From Pseudomonas putida W15Oct28 (GTDB lineage: Bacteria; Pseudomonadota; Gammaproteobacteria; Pseudomonadales; Pseudomonadaceae), in contig NZ_JENB01000021.1 in assembly GCF_000708715.2 (NCBI RefSeq), positions 47,565-111,564 of the forward strand: a DNA stretch of 64,000 nt, in the 5' to 3' direction. Under the pieces are notes generated by a model. The model made no database searches and had not been told where the DNA came from. It worked only from the letters and a program-made list of their open reading frames with translations. Made by a program: the position numbers and the translations under genes. This document shows, in pieces, positions 10,621 through 20,649 of the stretch (the stretch's first letter is position 1; each line of letters starts with the position of its first letter).

Positions 10621-11241
10621 ATGAGCAATGTTCGCAGCAAGATCTGCGGGATTACCCGTATCGAAGACGCACTGGCCGCTGCCGAAGCGGGTGCCGATGC
10701 CATCGGCTTTGTCTTCTATGCCAAGAGCCCGCGGGCCGTGGACGTGCGCCAGGCGCGGGCGATCATTGCCGAGTTGCCACCGTTCGTGACCACGGTCGGG
10801 TTGTTCGTCAACGCCTCACGTTGCGAGCTGAACGAGATCCTCGAAGTGGTTCCGCTGGACCTGCTACAGTTCCACGGCGACGAAACCCCGCAAGACTGCG
10901 AAGGCTACCACCGCCCCTGGATCAAGGCCCTGCGTGTGCGCCCGGGCGATAACCTGGAGGCGGCCTGCCAGCTTTACGCGGGGGCTCGCGGCATACTACT
11001 GGACACCTACGTGGCGGGCGTACCCGGGGGAACCGGTGAAGCGTTCGACTGGTCACTGGTGCCGGCACACCTGAGCAAGCCCATTATCCTGGCGGGCGGG
11101 CTGTCGGCCGATAACGTCGGCCAGGCCATTGCCCAGGTGCGGCCTTACGCGGTGGATGTCAGCGGTGGTGTCGAACAGGCCAAGGGCATCAAGGACGCGG
11201 CGAAAATCGAGGCCTTCATGCAGGCGGTCAAACAGGCGTGA
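10621..11241 (+). CDS. trpF: Phosphoribosylanthranilate isomerase
   Basis: TrpF performs the Amadori rearrangement of N-(5-phosphoribosyl)anthranilate in tryptophan synthesis. The 206-residue TIM barrel shows the catalytic cysteine C9 in KICGITR and the catalytic aspartate D128 in LLDTYVAGVPGGTGE, plus the phosphate-binding LAGGLSADN near the C-terminus. It stands apart from the other trp genes, next to accD, as is usual in Pseudomonas. Confidence 0.97.
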   Translation: MSNVRSKICGITRIEDALAAAEAGADAIGFVFYAKSPRAVDVRQARAIIAELPPFVTTVGLFVNASRCELNEILEVVPLDLLQFHGDETPQDCEGYHRPWIKALRVRPGDNLEAACQLYAGARGILLDTYVAGVPGGTGEAFDWSLVPAHLSKPIILAGGLSADNVGQAIAQVRPYAVDVSGGVEQAKGIKDAAKIEAFMQAVKQA

Positions 11242-11457
11242 TGGCAGATGTGACGGCTGGCTGCGCGCCATCGTCCATAGCTTTCGCAGCCCTGCGGGGC
11301 AGCCGCCGGTGGCGGCAGAACAACACATTAGCGGTGGAGTGGCACGCTGGAAGCCCCGGCGGCCGGTCCATCATTGTTTCATAAAAGATTTTGAGCTCAA
11401 GGGCAGGGCAGGGCCGGTGAAACCGACCCCCGCCTGCCAATACTGGAGAAAGAAAGC

Positions 11458-12350
<893 letters not shown>

Positions 12351-12351
<1 letters not shown>

Positions 12352-13658
12352 TGAAACAACGATCCCTGGGCGAATGGCTCGCCTACCTCGAGCAGTTGCA
12401 CGCCTCGGCCATCGACATGGGCCTGGAGCGGTCGCAGAAGGTGCTTGCCCGGCTGGCGCTGGGCAAGCTGGCGCCACGCGTGGTGACGGTAACCGGCACC
12501 AACGGCAAAGGCTCGACCTGCGCCTTCGTGGCCTCGTTGCTGCGCGCCCAGGGGCTCAAGGTCGGCGTGTACAGCTCGCCGCACCTGTTGCGTTACAACG
12601 AACGGGTAGTGATCGATGGCCAAGAGGCCAGCGATGAGCGCCTGTGCGAAGCCTTCGCCGCCGTCGAGGCGGCGCGGGGCGAAATTTCTCTGACCTACTT
12701 CGAGATGGGCACACTGGCCGCGTTCTGGTTGTTCTACCAGTCGCAGCTGGATGCCGTGGTGCTGGAAGTGGGCCTTGGTGGCCGCCTGGACACCGTGAAC
12801 GTGGTGGATGCCGACCTGGCCCTGGTGACCAGTGTCGGCGTCGACCATGTCGATTACCTGGGCGATACCCGCGAGCTGGTGGCTTTCGAGAAGGCCGGCA
12901 TCTTCCGCCCGGGCAAGCCGGCCCTGTGCGGTGACCTGGACCCGCCACAGCCGTTGCTGGACAAGGCCGCCGAACTGGCTGCGCCGCTGTTCCTGCGTGG
13001 CCGTGACTTCGATCTGGTCAGTGCCGATGGCAGCTGGAGCTGGCGCGGTACGGCGGCTGATGGTGCGCAGGTAGAGCTGCGTGACCTGCCTTTGCTTGAC
13101 CTGCCCATGGAAAACGCCACGCTGGCCCTGCAGGCTTACCTGCTGATGGGGCTGCCGTGGGATGGCGCGCAGGTGCGCCAGGCACTGCTGGCGACCCGGA
13201 TCACCGGCCGCCTCGATCGCCGCCTCCTCAACTTGCAGGGCAAGCCGGTGGAGCTGCTGCTGGATGTGGGGCACAACCCCCATGCGGCGGAGTATCTGGC
13301 CCGGCGTCTGGCGGCCCGGCCGCTCAAAGGGCGTCGCCTGGCGGTGTTCGGTCTGCTCGTTGACAAGGACCTGGAAGGCGTTGTCGCCCCGCTGCAGGGC
13401 CTGGTCGACGACTGGGCCGTGGCGCCGCTGGACACCCCACGCAGCCGCCCGGCTGCGGAACTGGCCACGGCCTTGACGAACCTCGGTGCTGCGGTGAAGT
13501 CTTATGCCAGCGTCGACGCCGCCCTTGAAGGGCAATGTGCGCAGGCGACGGCGGATGATCAGATCCTGCTGTTCGGTTCGTTTTTCTGTGTTGCCCAGGC
13601 GCTGGAGTGGCTGGAGCGGCACGCCCAGGAGGGTGGAGAAGATGGCAGTGCTGGATAA
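12351..13658 (+). CDS. folC: Bifunctional dihydrofolate synthase / folylpolyglutamate synthase
   Basis: FolC adds glutamate to dihydropteroate and extends polyglutamate tails on folates. The ATP-binding P-loop GTNGKGST is at residues 49-56, and the Mur-ligase-type central domain includes VGLGGRLDTVN and SVGVDHVDYLG. The ATG at 12351 overlaps the accD stop by one base; a GTG one codon earlier is an alternative that adds a single residue. The product is 435 residues, normal for the family. Confidence 0.95.
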
Positions 13659-14307
13659 AGGGATGAAACAGCGCATGGTGGGTGCGCTGGTGCTGGTGGC
13701 GCTGGCGGTGATTTTCCTGCCGATGCTGTTCACCCGCGAGGACGAGATGCGCCAGGTGCACGTCGAAGCCCCGCAGGCACCGGCCATGCCAAGCCTGCCG
13801 GAAGTGAAAGTGGACCCGGTCGCCGTGCCGGAGCCGCAAGTCATTCCGGAGGAGCCGCAGCAGCCACCGGTGGTGGTCGACGAGTCCACTGCGCCGGCCG
13901 CTACGCCCAGCCAGCCAATCACGCCTTCGCCGCAGACCCAGGCGCAGGTTCAGCCGGCCAAACCGCAGGCCCCGGCACCCAAGGTCGAGCCGAAGCCGGC
14001 GGCCACCCCGGCACCTGCCACCGCAGTGGCCAAGCCAGCTGCCCCCTCGAAGATCGACGTCAATGGCTTGCCTGTCAGCTGGTCCATCCAGTTGGCCAGC
14101 CTGTCCAACCGTGCCGGTGCCGAGAAGCTGCAGCAAACTCTGCGCAGCCAGGGCTACAACGCCTATATCCGCGCGGCGGGCGGGATGAACCGGGTGTATG
14201 TCGGGCCGCTGATCGAGCGGGCCGAGGCCGAGCGCACGCGCGATGCCATCAACCGCCAGAACAGCCTCAAGGGCTTTGTGGTGCGCTTCCAGCCAGAGCG
14301 CAGCTGA
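13642..14307 (+). CDS. DedD-like SPOR-domain inner-membrane protein
   Basis: This 221-residue protein has a short cytoplasmic N-terminus, one transmembrane helix (about 12-30), a long Pro/Ala/Glu-rich periplasmic linker, and a C-terminal SPOR domain (about 143-218), which binds denuded septal peptidoglycan. It resembles DedD of cell division. The ATG at 13642 lies inside the folC 3' end (17-bp overlap) after GGTGGAGAAG, which implies coupling. Order folC-dedD-cvpA-purF matches enterobacteria and pseudomonads. Confidence 0.85.
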   Translation: MAVLDKGMKQRMVGALVLVALAVIFLPMLFTREDEMRQVHVEAPQAPAMPSLPEVKVDPVAVPEPQVIPEEPQQPPVVVDESTAPAATPSQPITPSPQTQAQVQPAKPQAPAPKVEPKPAATPAPATAVAKPAAPSKIDVNGLPVSWSIQLASLSNRAGAEKLQQTLRSQGYNAYIRAAGGMNRVYVGPLIERAEAERTRDAINRQNSLKGFVVRFQPERS

Positions 14308-14330
14308 CAAAGCCCGGGCGGCTTTGCCGC

Positions 14331-14418
14331 CCATTCGCGGGTAAACCCGCTCCCACAGGTGCAGCGCTGTATTCAATGTCAGCGCGGTCCCTGTGGGAGC
14401 GGGTTTACCCGCGAATGG
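14331..14418. repeat. Paired REP element
   Basis: Inverted 29-bp arms with the core TTCGCGGGTAAACCCGCTCC at 14331-14359 and 14390-14418 enclose 30 bp. A smaller hairpin GGGCGGC-TTT-GCCGCCC at 14316-14332 abuts the left arm just after the dedD stop and may act with it in transcript termination. Confidence 0.85.
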
Positions 14419-14469
14419 CCTAACACTAATCCACCCGACATTCCGCTTACTCCCAGCCCTCCGCTCTGA

Positions 14470-14475
14470 TAAAAT
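14470..14475 (+). promoter_or_regulatory. Possible -10 box for cvpA-purF
   Basis: TAAAAT lies 30 bp before the cvpA GTG, beyond the REP pair that separates it from dedD. The corresponding -35 region (around TTACTC, 14447-14452) is weak. Confidence 0.35.
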
Positions 14476-14505
14476 GCGCCGCCTCAAACGTCTGCAGGCA
14501 GCACC

Positions 14506-15063
14506 GTGGCATTTACCTTGGTTGATTGGGCGATCATCGCGATCATCGCCGTCTCCACACTGATCAGTCTCAAGCGCGGCTTCGTCAAGGAAGCCTTGTC
14601 CTTGCTCATCTGGATCATTGCCGGTGCGGTTGCCTGGATGTTCGGCGGTTCGCTCTCGGTGTATCTTGAGAGCTATATCCAGACGCCATCGATGCGCGTC
14701 ATCGCCGGCTGCGCCATTCTTTTCGTCGCCACCTTGCTGGTGGGGGCCATGGTCAACTTCCTTGTCGGCGAGCTGATCCGTGTGACCGGGCTGTCCGGTA
14801 CCGATCGTTTCCTGGGCATGGCCTTCGGCGCCGCGCGCGGGGCCTTGCTGGTAGTGGTGGCCATAGGCCTGATCAGCCTGGGGCCGGTTCAACAAGACAT
14901 CTGGTGGCAGGAATCACGCCTGATACCACAATTTCTCTTGGTCGCCGACTGGTCGAAAAACCTGATTTTGGGTTTCACCGGCCAGTGGTCGCCCAGTGGG
15001 TTGATCAGCGCTCCGGCTGATCTGCCGTTCAAGGAACAGTTGCTCGGGCCCGCAAAGCCCTGA
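14506..15063 (+). CDS. cvpA: CvpA family membrane protein
   Basis: CvpA is a small polytopic inner-membrane protein linked to colicin V export and envelope stress; its molecular role is unsettled. The 185-residue product has four hydrophobic segments (about 5-22, 28-45, 65-85 and 105-125) and begins with the family pattern VDWAIIAIIAVSTLISLKRGFVKE. Translation starts at GTG. purF begins 42 bp downstream, the conserved pairing. Confidence 0.9.
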   Translation: MAFTLVDWAIIAIIAVSTLISLKRGFVKEALSLLIWIIAGAVAWMFGGSLSVYLESYIQTPSMRVIAGCAILFVATLLVGAMVNFLVGELIRVTGLSGTDRFLGMAFGAARGALLVVVAIGLISLGPVQQDIWWQESRLIPQFLLVADWSKNLILGFTGQWSPSGLISAPADLPFKEQLLGPAKP

Positions 15064-15105
15064 GCGCTATTCACTCAAGTTTCGTCAAAGTAGGGGTTGC
15101 GTCGC

Positions 15106-16611
15106 ATGTGTGGCATCGTCGGTATCGTCGGTAAGTCGAACGTCAATCAGGCGCTGTATGACGCGCTTACGGTCCTCCAGCACCGCGGCCAGGACGCTGC
15201 CGGTATCGTGACCAGCCATGACGGCCGGTTGTTCCTGCGCAAGGATAATGGCCTGGTGCGCGACGTCTTCCAGCAGCGCCACATGCAGCGCCTGGTGGGC
15301 AGCATGGGCATTGGTCACGTGCGCTACCCCACTGCGGGCAGCTCGACCTCGGCCGAGGCCCAGCCGTTCTACGTCAACTCGCCGTACGGCATCACCCTGG
15401 CCCACAACGGCAACCTGACCAACGTCGAGCAGTTGGCCAAGGAGATCTACGAGTCCGACCTGCGCCACGTCAACACCAACTCCGACTCGGAAGTGCTGCT
15501 GAACGTGTTCGCCCATGAGCTGGCGGTGCGTGGCAAGCTGCAGCCGACCGAAGAAGACGTGTTCGCTGCTGTTTCCCACGTGCACAGCCGCTGCGTCGGC
15601 GGTTACGCGGTGGTGGCGATGGTCACCGGCTACGGTATCGTCGGCTTCCGCGACCCCCATGGCATCCGCCCGGTGGTGTTCGGCCAGCGTCACACAGACG
15701 AAGGCGTGGAATACATGATCGCCTCCGAAAGCGTGGCCCTGGACGTGCTCGGCTTCACCCTGATCCGCGACCTGGCGCCGGGCGAAGCGGTGTACATCAC
15801 CGAAGAAGGCCAGCTGTTCACCAAGCAATGCGCCGAAGCGCCGAAACTGCAGCCGTGCATCTTCGAACACGTGTACCTGGCGCGCCCGGACTCGATCATC
15901 GACGGTATTTCGGTGTACAAGGCCCGTCTGCGCATGGGTGAGAAACTGGCCGACAAGATCATGCGCGAACGCCCGGAGCATGACATCGACGTGGTCATCC
16001 CGATCCCGGACACCAGCCGCACTGCCGCGCTGGAACTGGCCAACCGCCTGGGCGTCAAGTTCCGCGAAGGCTTCGTCAAGAACCGCTACATCGGCCGTAC
16101 CTTCATCATGCCCGGCCAGGCCGCGCGCAAGAAATCGGTACGCCAGAAGCTCAACGCCATCGAACTGGAATTCCGCGGCAAGAACGTGATGCTGGTGGAC
16201 GACTCGATCGTGCGCGGCACCACCTGCAAGCAGATCATCCAGATGGCCCGCGAAGCCGGTGCCAAGAATGTCTACTTCTGCTCCGCAGCCCCAGCAGTAC
16301 GCTACCCCAACGTCTACGGCATCGACATGCCGAGTGTTCACGAACTGATCGCCCACAACCGTACCACCGAACAAGTGGCCGAGTTGATTGGCGCCGACTG
16401 GCTGATCTACCAGGACCTGCCGGACCTGATCGACTCGGTCGGTGGTGGCAAGATCAAGATCGAGCACTTCGATTGCGCGGTATTCAACGGTGAGTACGTC
16501 ACCGGTGATATCGACGACGCCTACCTCGAGCGTATCGAGCAGGCCCGTAATGACCTGGCCAAGGTCAAGAATCATGCGGTCAGCGCGATCATCGACCTCT
16601 ACAACAACTGA
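15106..16611 (+). CDS. purF: Amidophosphoribosyltransferase
   Basis: PurF makes 5-phosphoribosylamine from PRPP and glutamine, the first step of purine synthesis. Start choice is decided by chemistry: processing of M1 exposes C2 (MCGIVGIVG), the N-terminal nucleophile of the glutaminase domain, so a TTG nine bases earlier is rejected. HRGQDAAG follows, and the PRPP-binding motif VMLVDDSIVRGTTCK is at about 361-375. The 501-residue length matches the family. metZ follows after 16 bp. Confidence 0.97.
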   Translation: MCGIVGIVGKSNVNQALYDALTVLQHRGQDAAGIVTSHDGRLFLRKDNGLVRDVFQQRHMQRLVGSMGIGHVRYPTAGSSTSAEAQPFYVNSPYGITLAHNGNLTNVEQLAKEIYESDLRHVNTNSDSEVLLNVFAHELAVRGKLQPTEEDVFAAVSHVHSRCVGGYAVVAMVTGYGIVGFRDPHGIRPVVFGQRHTDEGVEYMIASESVALDVLGFTLIRDLAPGEAVYITEEGQLFTKQCAEAPKLQPCIFEHVYLARPDSIIDGISVYKARLRMGEKLADKIMRERPEHDIDVVIPIPDTSRTAALELANRLGVKFREGFVKNRYIGRTFIMPGQAARKKSVRQKLNAIELEFRGKNVMLVDDSIVRGTTCKQIIQMAREAGAKNVYFCSAAPAVRYPNVYGIDMPSVHELIAHNRTTEQVAELIGADWLIYQDLPDLIDSVGGGKIKIEHFDCAVFNGEYVTGDIDDAYLERIEQARNDLAKVKNHAVSAIIDLYNN

Positions 16612-16627
16612 TTCAGGGAGCGACGGC

Positions 16628-17839
16628 ATGACGGATCAATGGGATGCCGGGCGACTGGACAGCGACCTCGAGGGTGTCGGTTTCGACACCCTGGCGGTGC
16701 GCGCCGGTCAACACCGTACACCCGAGGGCGAGCACAGCGAAGCGCTGTTCCTGACCTCCAGCTACGTGTTCCGCACGGCCGCCGACGCGGCCGCGCGCTT
16801 TGCCGGTGAAACGCCGGGCAACGTCTATTCGCGTTACACCAACCCGTCGGTGCGTGCCTTCGAGGAGCGCCTGGCGGCCATGGAAGGCGCCGAGCAGGCC
16901 GTGGGCACCTCCACTGGCATGGCAGCCATCCTGGCCGTGGTGATGTCGCTGTGCAGCGCCGGTGACCATGTGCTGGTGTCGCAGAGCGTGTTCGGCTCGA
17001 CCATCAGCCTGTTCGAAAAGTACTTCAAGCGCTTTGGCGTACAGGTGGACTACGTGCCACTGGTCGACCTCGGCGGCTGGGAGAGGGCCATCAAGGCCAA
17101 CACCAAGCTGCTGATCGTCGAGTCGCCGTCCAACCCGCTGGCCGAACTGGTCGATATCACCGCGCTCAGTGAAATCGCCCATGCCCGTGGTGCCATGCTG
17201 GTGGTGGACAACTGCTTCAGCACCCCGGCGTTGCAGCAACCGCTGAAGCTGGGTGCCGACATCGTGTTCCACTCGGCTACCAAGTTCATCGACGGCCAAG
17301 GCCGTTGCATGGGGGGCGTGGTTGCCGGCCGTGCCGAACAGATGAAAGAAGTGGTGGGCTTCCTGCGTACCGCAGGCCCGACGCTCAGCCCGTTCAATGC
17401 CTGGATCTTCACCAAGGGCCTGGAAACCTTGCGCCTGCGCATGCGTGCGCACTGCGAAAGCGCCCAGGCCCTGGCCGAATGGCTGGAGCAGCAGGACGGC
17501 GTGGAGAAGGTGCATTACGCAGGCCTGCCTAGCCACCCGCAGCACGAACTGGCCAAGCGCCAGATGAGTGGCTTTGGTGCGGTGGTCAGCTTCGAGGTCA
17601 AGGGTGGCAAAGAAGGCGCCTGGCGCTTCATCGACGCCACCCGGGTGATTTCCATCACCACCAACCTGGGTGACAGCAAGACCACCATCGCCCACCCGGC
17701 CACCACCTCCCACGGCCGCCTGTCGGCGCAGGAGCGCGAAGCCGCCGGTATCCGCGACAGCCTGATCCGCGTTGCCGTGGGCCTGGAAGACGTGGCTGAC
17801 CTGCAGGCTGACCTTGCACGCGGGCTGGCCGCACTGTGA
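16628..17839 (+). CDS. metZ: O-succinylhomoserine sulfhydrylase
   Basis: MetZ condenses O-succinylhomoserine with sulfide to give homocysteine in methionine synthesis. The 403-residue PLP enzyme of the Cys/Met metabolism family binds PLP through K219 in HSATKFIDGQG; YSRYTNPS and VESPSNP are also typical. The ATG at 16628 follows CAGGGAGCG. Its stop overlaps the GTG of the next gene (GTGA), so the SDR is coupled to it, an arrangement also known in P. aeruginosa. Confidence 0.95.
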   Translation: MTDQWDAGRLDSDLEGVGFDTLAVRAGQHRTPEGEHSEALFLTSSYVFRTAADAAARFAGETPGNVYSRYTNPSVRAFEERLAAMEGAEQAVGTSTGMAAILAVVMSLCSAGDHVLVSQSVFGSTISLFEKYFKRFGVQVDYVPLVDLGGWERAIKANTKLLIVESPSNPLAELVDITALSEIAHARGAMLVVDNCFSTPALQQPLKLGADIVFHSATKFIDGQGRCMGGVVAGRAEQMKEVVGFLRTAGPTLSPFNAWIFTKGLETLRLRMRAHCESAQALAEWLEQQDGVEKVHYAGLPSHPQHELAKRQMSGFGAVVSFEVKGGKEGAWRFIDATRVISITTNLGDSKTTIAHPATTSHGRLSAQEREAAGIRDSLIRVAVGLEDVADLQADLARGLAAL

Positions 17840-18609
17840 TCGAAATCCGCGGCAGTACCCCGGGCCAGAATGGCCGGGTAGCCTTGGTTACCGGTGCCGC
17901 GCGCGGCATCGGCCTGGGCATTGCCGCATGGCTGATCTGTGAAGGCTGGCAGGTGGTGTTGAGCGACCTGGACCGTCAGCGTGGCGGCAAAGTGGCCAAG
18001 GCCTTGGGCGACAACGCCTGGTTCATCACCATGGACGTTGCCGACGAGGCCCAGGTCATTGCCGGGGTGTCCGAAGTGCTCGGGCAGTTCGGTCGGCTGG
18101 ACGCGCTGGTGTGCAATGCGGCCATCGCCAACCCGCACAACCAGACGCTGGAAAGCCTGAGCCTGGCGCAGTGGAACCGGGTGTTGGCGGTTAACCTCAA
18201 TGGCCCGATGTTGCTGGCCAAGCATTGTGCGCCGTACCTGCGTGCGCACAACGGGGCGATCGTCAACCTCACCTCTACCCGGGCGCGGCAGTCCGAGCCC
18301 GACACCGAGGCCTACGCGGCGAGCAAGGGCGGCCTGGTGGCCTTGACCCATGCCCTGGCCATGAGCCTGGGCCCGGAGATTCGCGTCAATGCGGTGAGCC
18401 CGGGCTGGATCGATGCCCGTGACCCGTCGCAGCGCCGTGCCGAACCGTTGACCGAGGCCGACCATGCCCAGCACCCGACGGGCAGGGTGGGTACCGTGGA
18501 AGATGTGGCGGCGATGGTTGCCTGGCTGTTGTCGCGCCAGGCGGCGTTTGTCACCGGCCAGGAGTTTGTGGTCGATGGCGGCATGACCCGCAAGATGATC
18601 TACACCTGA
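17836..18609 (+). CDS. Short-chain dehydrogenase/reductase
   Basis: This 257-residue classical SDR carries the NAD(P)-binding motif TGAARGIG, the NAA segment (CNAAIA), the catalytic Y-x3-K (YAASK) with an upstream serine-type position occupied by threonine in LTSTRA, and a C-terminal VVDGGMTRK. It starts at GTG inside the metZ stop, so it is translated in coupling with metZ. The substrate is not evident. A terminator follows directly. Confidence 0.88.
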   Translation: MIEIRGSTPGQNGRVALVTGAARGIGLGIAAWLICEGWQVVLSDLDRQRGGKVAKALGDNAWFITMDVADEAQVIAGVSEVLGQFGRLDALVCNAAIANPHNQTLESLSLAQWNRVLAVNLNGPMLLAKHCAPYLRAHNGAIVNLTSTRARQSEPDTEAYAASKGGLVALTHALAMSLGPEIRVNAVSPGWIDARDPSQRRAEPLTEADHAQHPTGRVGTVEDVAAMVAWLLSRQAAFVTGQEFVVDGGMTRKMIYT

Positions 18610-18626
18610 GTTTGGCGCTGTAAGGG

Positions 18627-18656
18627 AAGGGGACCGAAAGGTCCCTTTTCTGTTTT
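18627..18656 (+). terminator. Rho-independent terminator after metZ-SDR
   Basis: The hairpin GGGACC-GAAA-GGTCCC, extended by a G-T and two A-T pairs, is followed by a T-rich tract ending in TTTTT. It separates the purF-metZ operon from the tRNA cluster. Confidence 0.85.
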
Positions 18657-18687
18657 TGCCTTTTTTGAAAAAAATTCAATGGGGCTA

Positions 18688-18716
18688 TTGACTTAGCTTC
18701 GCCACCTGCGTAAATT
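18688..18716 (+). promoter_or_regulatory. Promoter of the tRNA-Val/Asp cluster
   Basis: A TTGACT -35 box (18688-18693) and a TAAATT -10 box (18711-18716) are separated by exactly 17 bp, 42 bp before the first tRNA. The GC-rich sequence just after the -10 box resembles the discriminator of stringently controlled stable-RNA promoters. Confidence 0.6.
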
Positions 18717-18757
18717 TCGCGGCCTCAGAGAAGCAAACGCAACAAGCAACATCGCGA

Positions 18758-18833
18758 GGGTGATTAGCTCAGCCGGGAGAGCATCTGCCTTACAAGCAGA
18801 GGGTCGGCGGTTCGATCCCGTCATCACCCACCA
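18758..18833 (+). tRNA. tRNA-Val (anticodon TAC)
   Basis: A 76-nt cloverleaf has acceptor stem GGGTGAT/ATCACCC, anticodon stem TCTGC/GCAGA with loop CTTACAA (anticodon TAC), T-loop GGTTCGATCC, and encoded CCA. It is first in a four-tRNA cluster. Confidence 0.96.
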
Positions 18834-18898
18834 CTTCCTGAGAAGTTCCTGGTGCAAAGGTTTCGCAAGAAGCCGATAGCCAGAGAGGAACGCACTGC

Positions 18899-18975
18899 GC
18901 AGCGGTAGTTCAGTCGGTTAGAATACCGGCCTGTCACGCCGGGGGTCGCGGGTTCGAGTCCCGTCCGCTGCGCCA
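18899..18975 (+). tRNA. tRNA-Asp (anticodon GTC), copy 1
   Basis: A 77-nt cloverleaf has acceptor stem GCAGCGG/CCGCTGC, anticodon arm CCGGC-CTGTCAC-GCCGG (anticodon GTC), T-loop GGTTCGAGTCC, and encoded CCA. It is identical over the mature region to the copies at 19076 and 19294. Confidence 0.96.
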
Positions 18976-19075
18976 TTTTTCAGTAACAGATGGGTGTCAT
19001 GCACCGGTCTGAAGCCACAAGGCAAATTGCCTTTGGCTGATCCCAGTTTCAATCGGGCGCAAGCCTGAACGATAC

Positions 19076-19152
19076 GCAGCGGTAGTTCAGTCGGTTAGAA
19101 TACCGGCCTGTCACGCCGGGGGTCGCGGGTTCGAGTCCCGTCCGCTGCGCCA
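19076..19152 (+). tRNA. tRNA-Asp (anticodon GTC), copy 2
   Basis: The mature sequence is identical to copy 1. The flanking 31 bp upstream and about 37 bp downstream also resemble those of copy 3, which indicates a duplicated unit of 218 bp. A terminator-like hairpin follows at 19198. Confidence 0.96.
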
Positions 19153-19197
19153 TCTTCGTTTCAAGGTCCCTAGAACACCTTGAAGCACACACAAGAG

Positions 19198-19222
19198 AAG
19201 CGATCTTGTCATCGCTTTTTTT
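19198..19222 (+). terminator. Terminator between tRNA-Asp copies 2 and 3
   Basis: AAGCGAT (19198-19204) pairs with ATCGCTT (19211-19217) around the loop CTTGTC and is followed by a T run. It implies that copy 3 either has its own promoter or is read by readthrough. Confidence 0.6.
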
Positions 19223-19293
19223 GTGCCTGCCCTGAGGCCATTGCGCCGGAAGGGTAGACCCAGGTTTCAATCGGGCGCAAGCCTGAATGATAC

Positions 19294-19370
19294 GCAGCGG
19301 TAGTTCAGTCGGTTAGAATACCGGCCTGTCACGCCGGGGGTCGCGGGTTCGAGTCCCGTCCGCTGCGCCA
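19294..19370 (+). tRNA. tRNA-Asp (anticodon GTC), copy 3
   Basis: The mature sequence is identical to copies 1 and 2, with encoded CCA. It is followed by a strong terminator that closes the cluster. Confidence 0.96.
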
Positions 19371-19407
19371 TCTTAGCCTCAAGGCCCCTTGAACGCCTTG
19401 AAGCACG

Positions 19408-19437
19408 AAAAAAGCGACCTTCGGGTCGCTTTTTTTG
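19408..19437 (+). terminator. Rho-independent terminator of tRNA cluster
   Basis: A 12-bp stem (AAAAAAGCGACC with GGTCGCTTTTTT) closed by a stable TTCG tetraloop runs directly into a T tract. Confidence 0.92.
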
Positions 19438-19569
19438 TTTCTACGGCGGAAATTCCCGGCCTTTACCCAGATTTACACCAACCTGACAGACTCTTCACCG
19501 ACCAGTGGTTCCTGTGCCTGCCTGCTGTGTTGCACAATAGGCACCTTCTTGACTTACCCGGAATTCGCA

Positions 19570-20379
19570 ATGACCAGATCTTCCGTCTTTGGTGCGCTCG
19601 GGCTGGCCCTGGTGCTGGCGGGGGTGGCCGGTTGTTCCTCGAAAAAACCTGCCGTGTACGAGCACGAGAACTTCGATGACTCGGGCACCTTCTCGCGCAG
19701 CTTTCCGGTCAGCGATGCCGGCTCCTGCGAGGCCGCCCGGCGTGCCTTGCTCAGCCAGGGCTACATCATCACCAACAGCGGCGCCAACCAGGTGGTGGGT
19801 AACAAGAGCTTCCAGCAGAACAGCGAGAACCACCTGCAGATCAGCTTCAACGTCACCTGTGCGCCGGATGTGAGCGACGAACAGCGCTCGACCATGTTCG
19901 CCAACGCCCTGCAGGACCGTTATGCGCTGAAAAAGTCCAACACCTCCGCCAGTTTGGGCGTGGGCGTGCTGGGTTCGGTATCGATGCCGATCGGCTCCAG
20001 CGACGACTCGATGGTCAAGGTGGCCAGCGAGACGGTGACCGCCGCGCAGTTCTATGACCGCTATTTCGCCTTGGTAGAGAGCTACCTGCCCAAGCCGAAG
20101 CCGAAGAAGATCGAAGAGGCCAAGGTCGAGGCGCCCAAGGCCCAGCAACCCGCGGTGGTACTGGGGCTGCCGGAGCAGGCAGCTGCGAACCCGGTGGCAC
20201 CTGCCCCGGCTCCGGAAGCCGCACCTGTGGCGCAAGCTGCCCCGGCCAGTGAAGCACCACCGGCACCGGTGGTGAATGACAGCCAGGGCTCGCAGCCGGT
20301 CGCGCCACCGGTCGAGGCTGCGCCAATTCAGGTACAGCAGGAGTCGCAGCCTGCCGAGACCGCGTCCCCCTCACTTTGA
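19570..20379 (+). CDS. DUF2242 family outer-membrane/periplasmic lipoprotein
   Basis: The 269-residue product begins with a lipoprotein signal peptide ending LAGVAGC, giving C22 as the lipidated residue, then a DUF2242-like domain (YEHENFDDSGTFSR through about residue 180), then a Pro/Ala/Glu-rich tail of about 85 residues that could span to peptidoglycan. The function is unknown. The ATG at 19570 is chosen because the signal peptide begins there; an in-frame ATG at 19435 adds 45 unlikely residues overlapping the tRNA terminator. It is monocistronic, between the tRNA cluster and a REP pair. Confidence 0.8.
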   Translation: MTRSSVFGALGLALVLAGVAGCSSKKPAVYEHENFDDSGTFSRSFPVSDAGSCEAARRALLSQGYIITNSGANQVVGNKSFQQNSENHLQISFNVTCAPDVSDEQRSTMFANALQDRYALKKSNTSASLGVGVLGSVSMPIGSSDDSMVKVASETVTAAQFYDRYFALVESYLPKPKPKKIEEAKVEAPKAQQPAVVLGLPEQAAANPVAPAPAPEAAPVAQAAPASEAPPAPVVNDSQGSQPVAPPVEAAPIQVQQESQPAETASPSL

Positions 20380-20399
20380 TGGGTCGCCTGTACCGGCCC

Positions 20400-20482
20400 T
20401 TTCGCGGGCTTGCCCGCTCCCACAGGTAATGCGCAAGTTTCAGAGCCTGTAGAGATCCTGTGGGAGCGGGCAAGCCCGCGAA
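20400..20482. repeat. Paired REP element
   Basis: Inverted arms with the core TTCGCGGGCTTGCCCGCTCC at 20400-20426 and 20457-20482 enclose 30 bp, just after the DUF2242 gene. The rest of the gap to 20650 shows no other gene. Confidence 0.85.
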
Positions 20483-20649
20483 GAGGCCGGTGCAGGCTGT
20501 AAACATTCCCTGTTACAGACACCCCGCGATAACTTCCTGAACACCTGCTACGTTTACCACTCATAGGCTTGTCATCATCCCTTCATCCCACCTGCTTAGG
20601 CTGAAGGTGATACCTACGAAGACAAAATGAGCAAAGAGGACGCAGGGCG

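Noticed and set aside
15085..16629. 514-residue minus-strand frame
   Set aside because: It is antisense to purF, with no ribosome-binding site or domain.
19049..19270. 73-residue minus-strand frame ending with GLEPATPGVTGRYSNRL
   Set aside because: It is antisense to tRNA-Asp copy 2; this peptide is a well-known false call from tRNA complements.
18758..19437. Genomic island attachment site at the tRNA cluster
   Set aside because: No integrase, no partial tRNA fragment away from the cluster, and ordinary genes on both sides.
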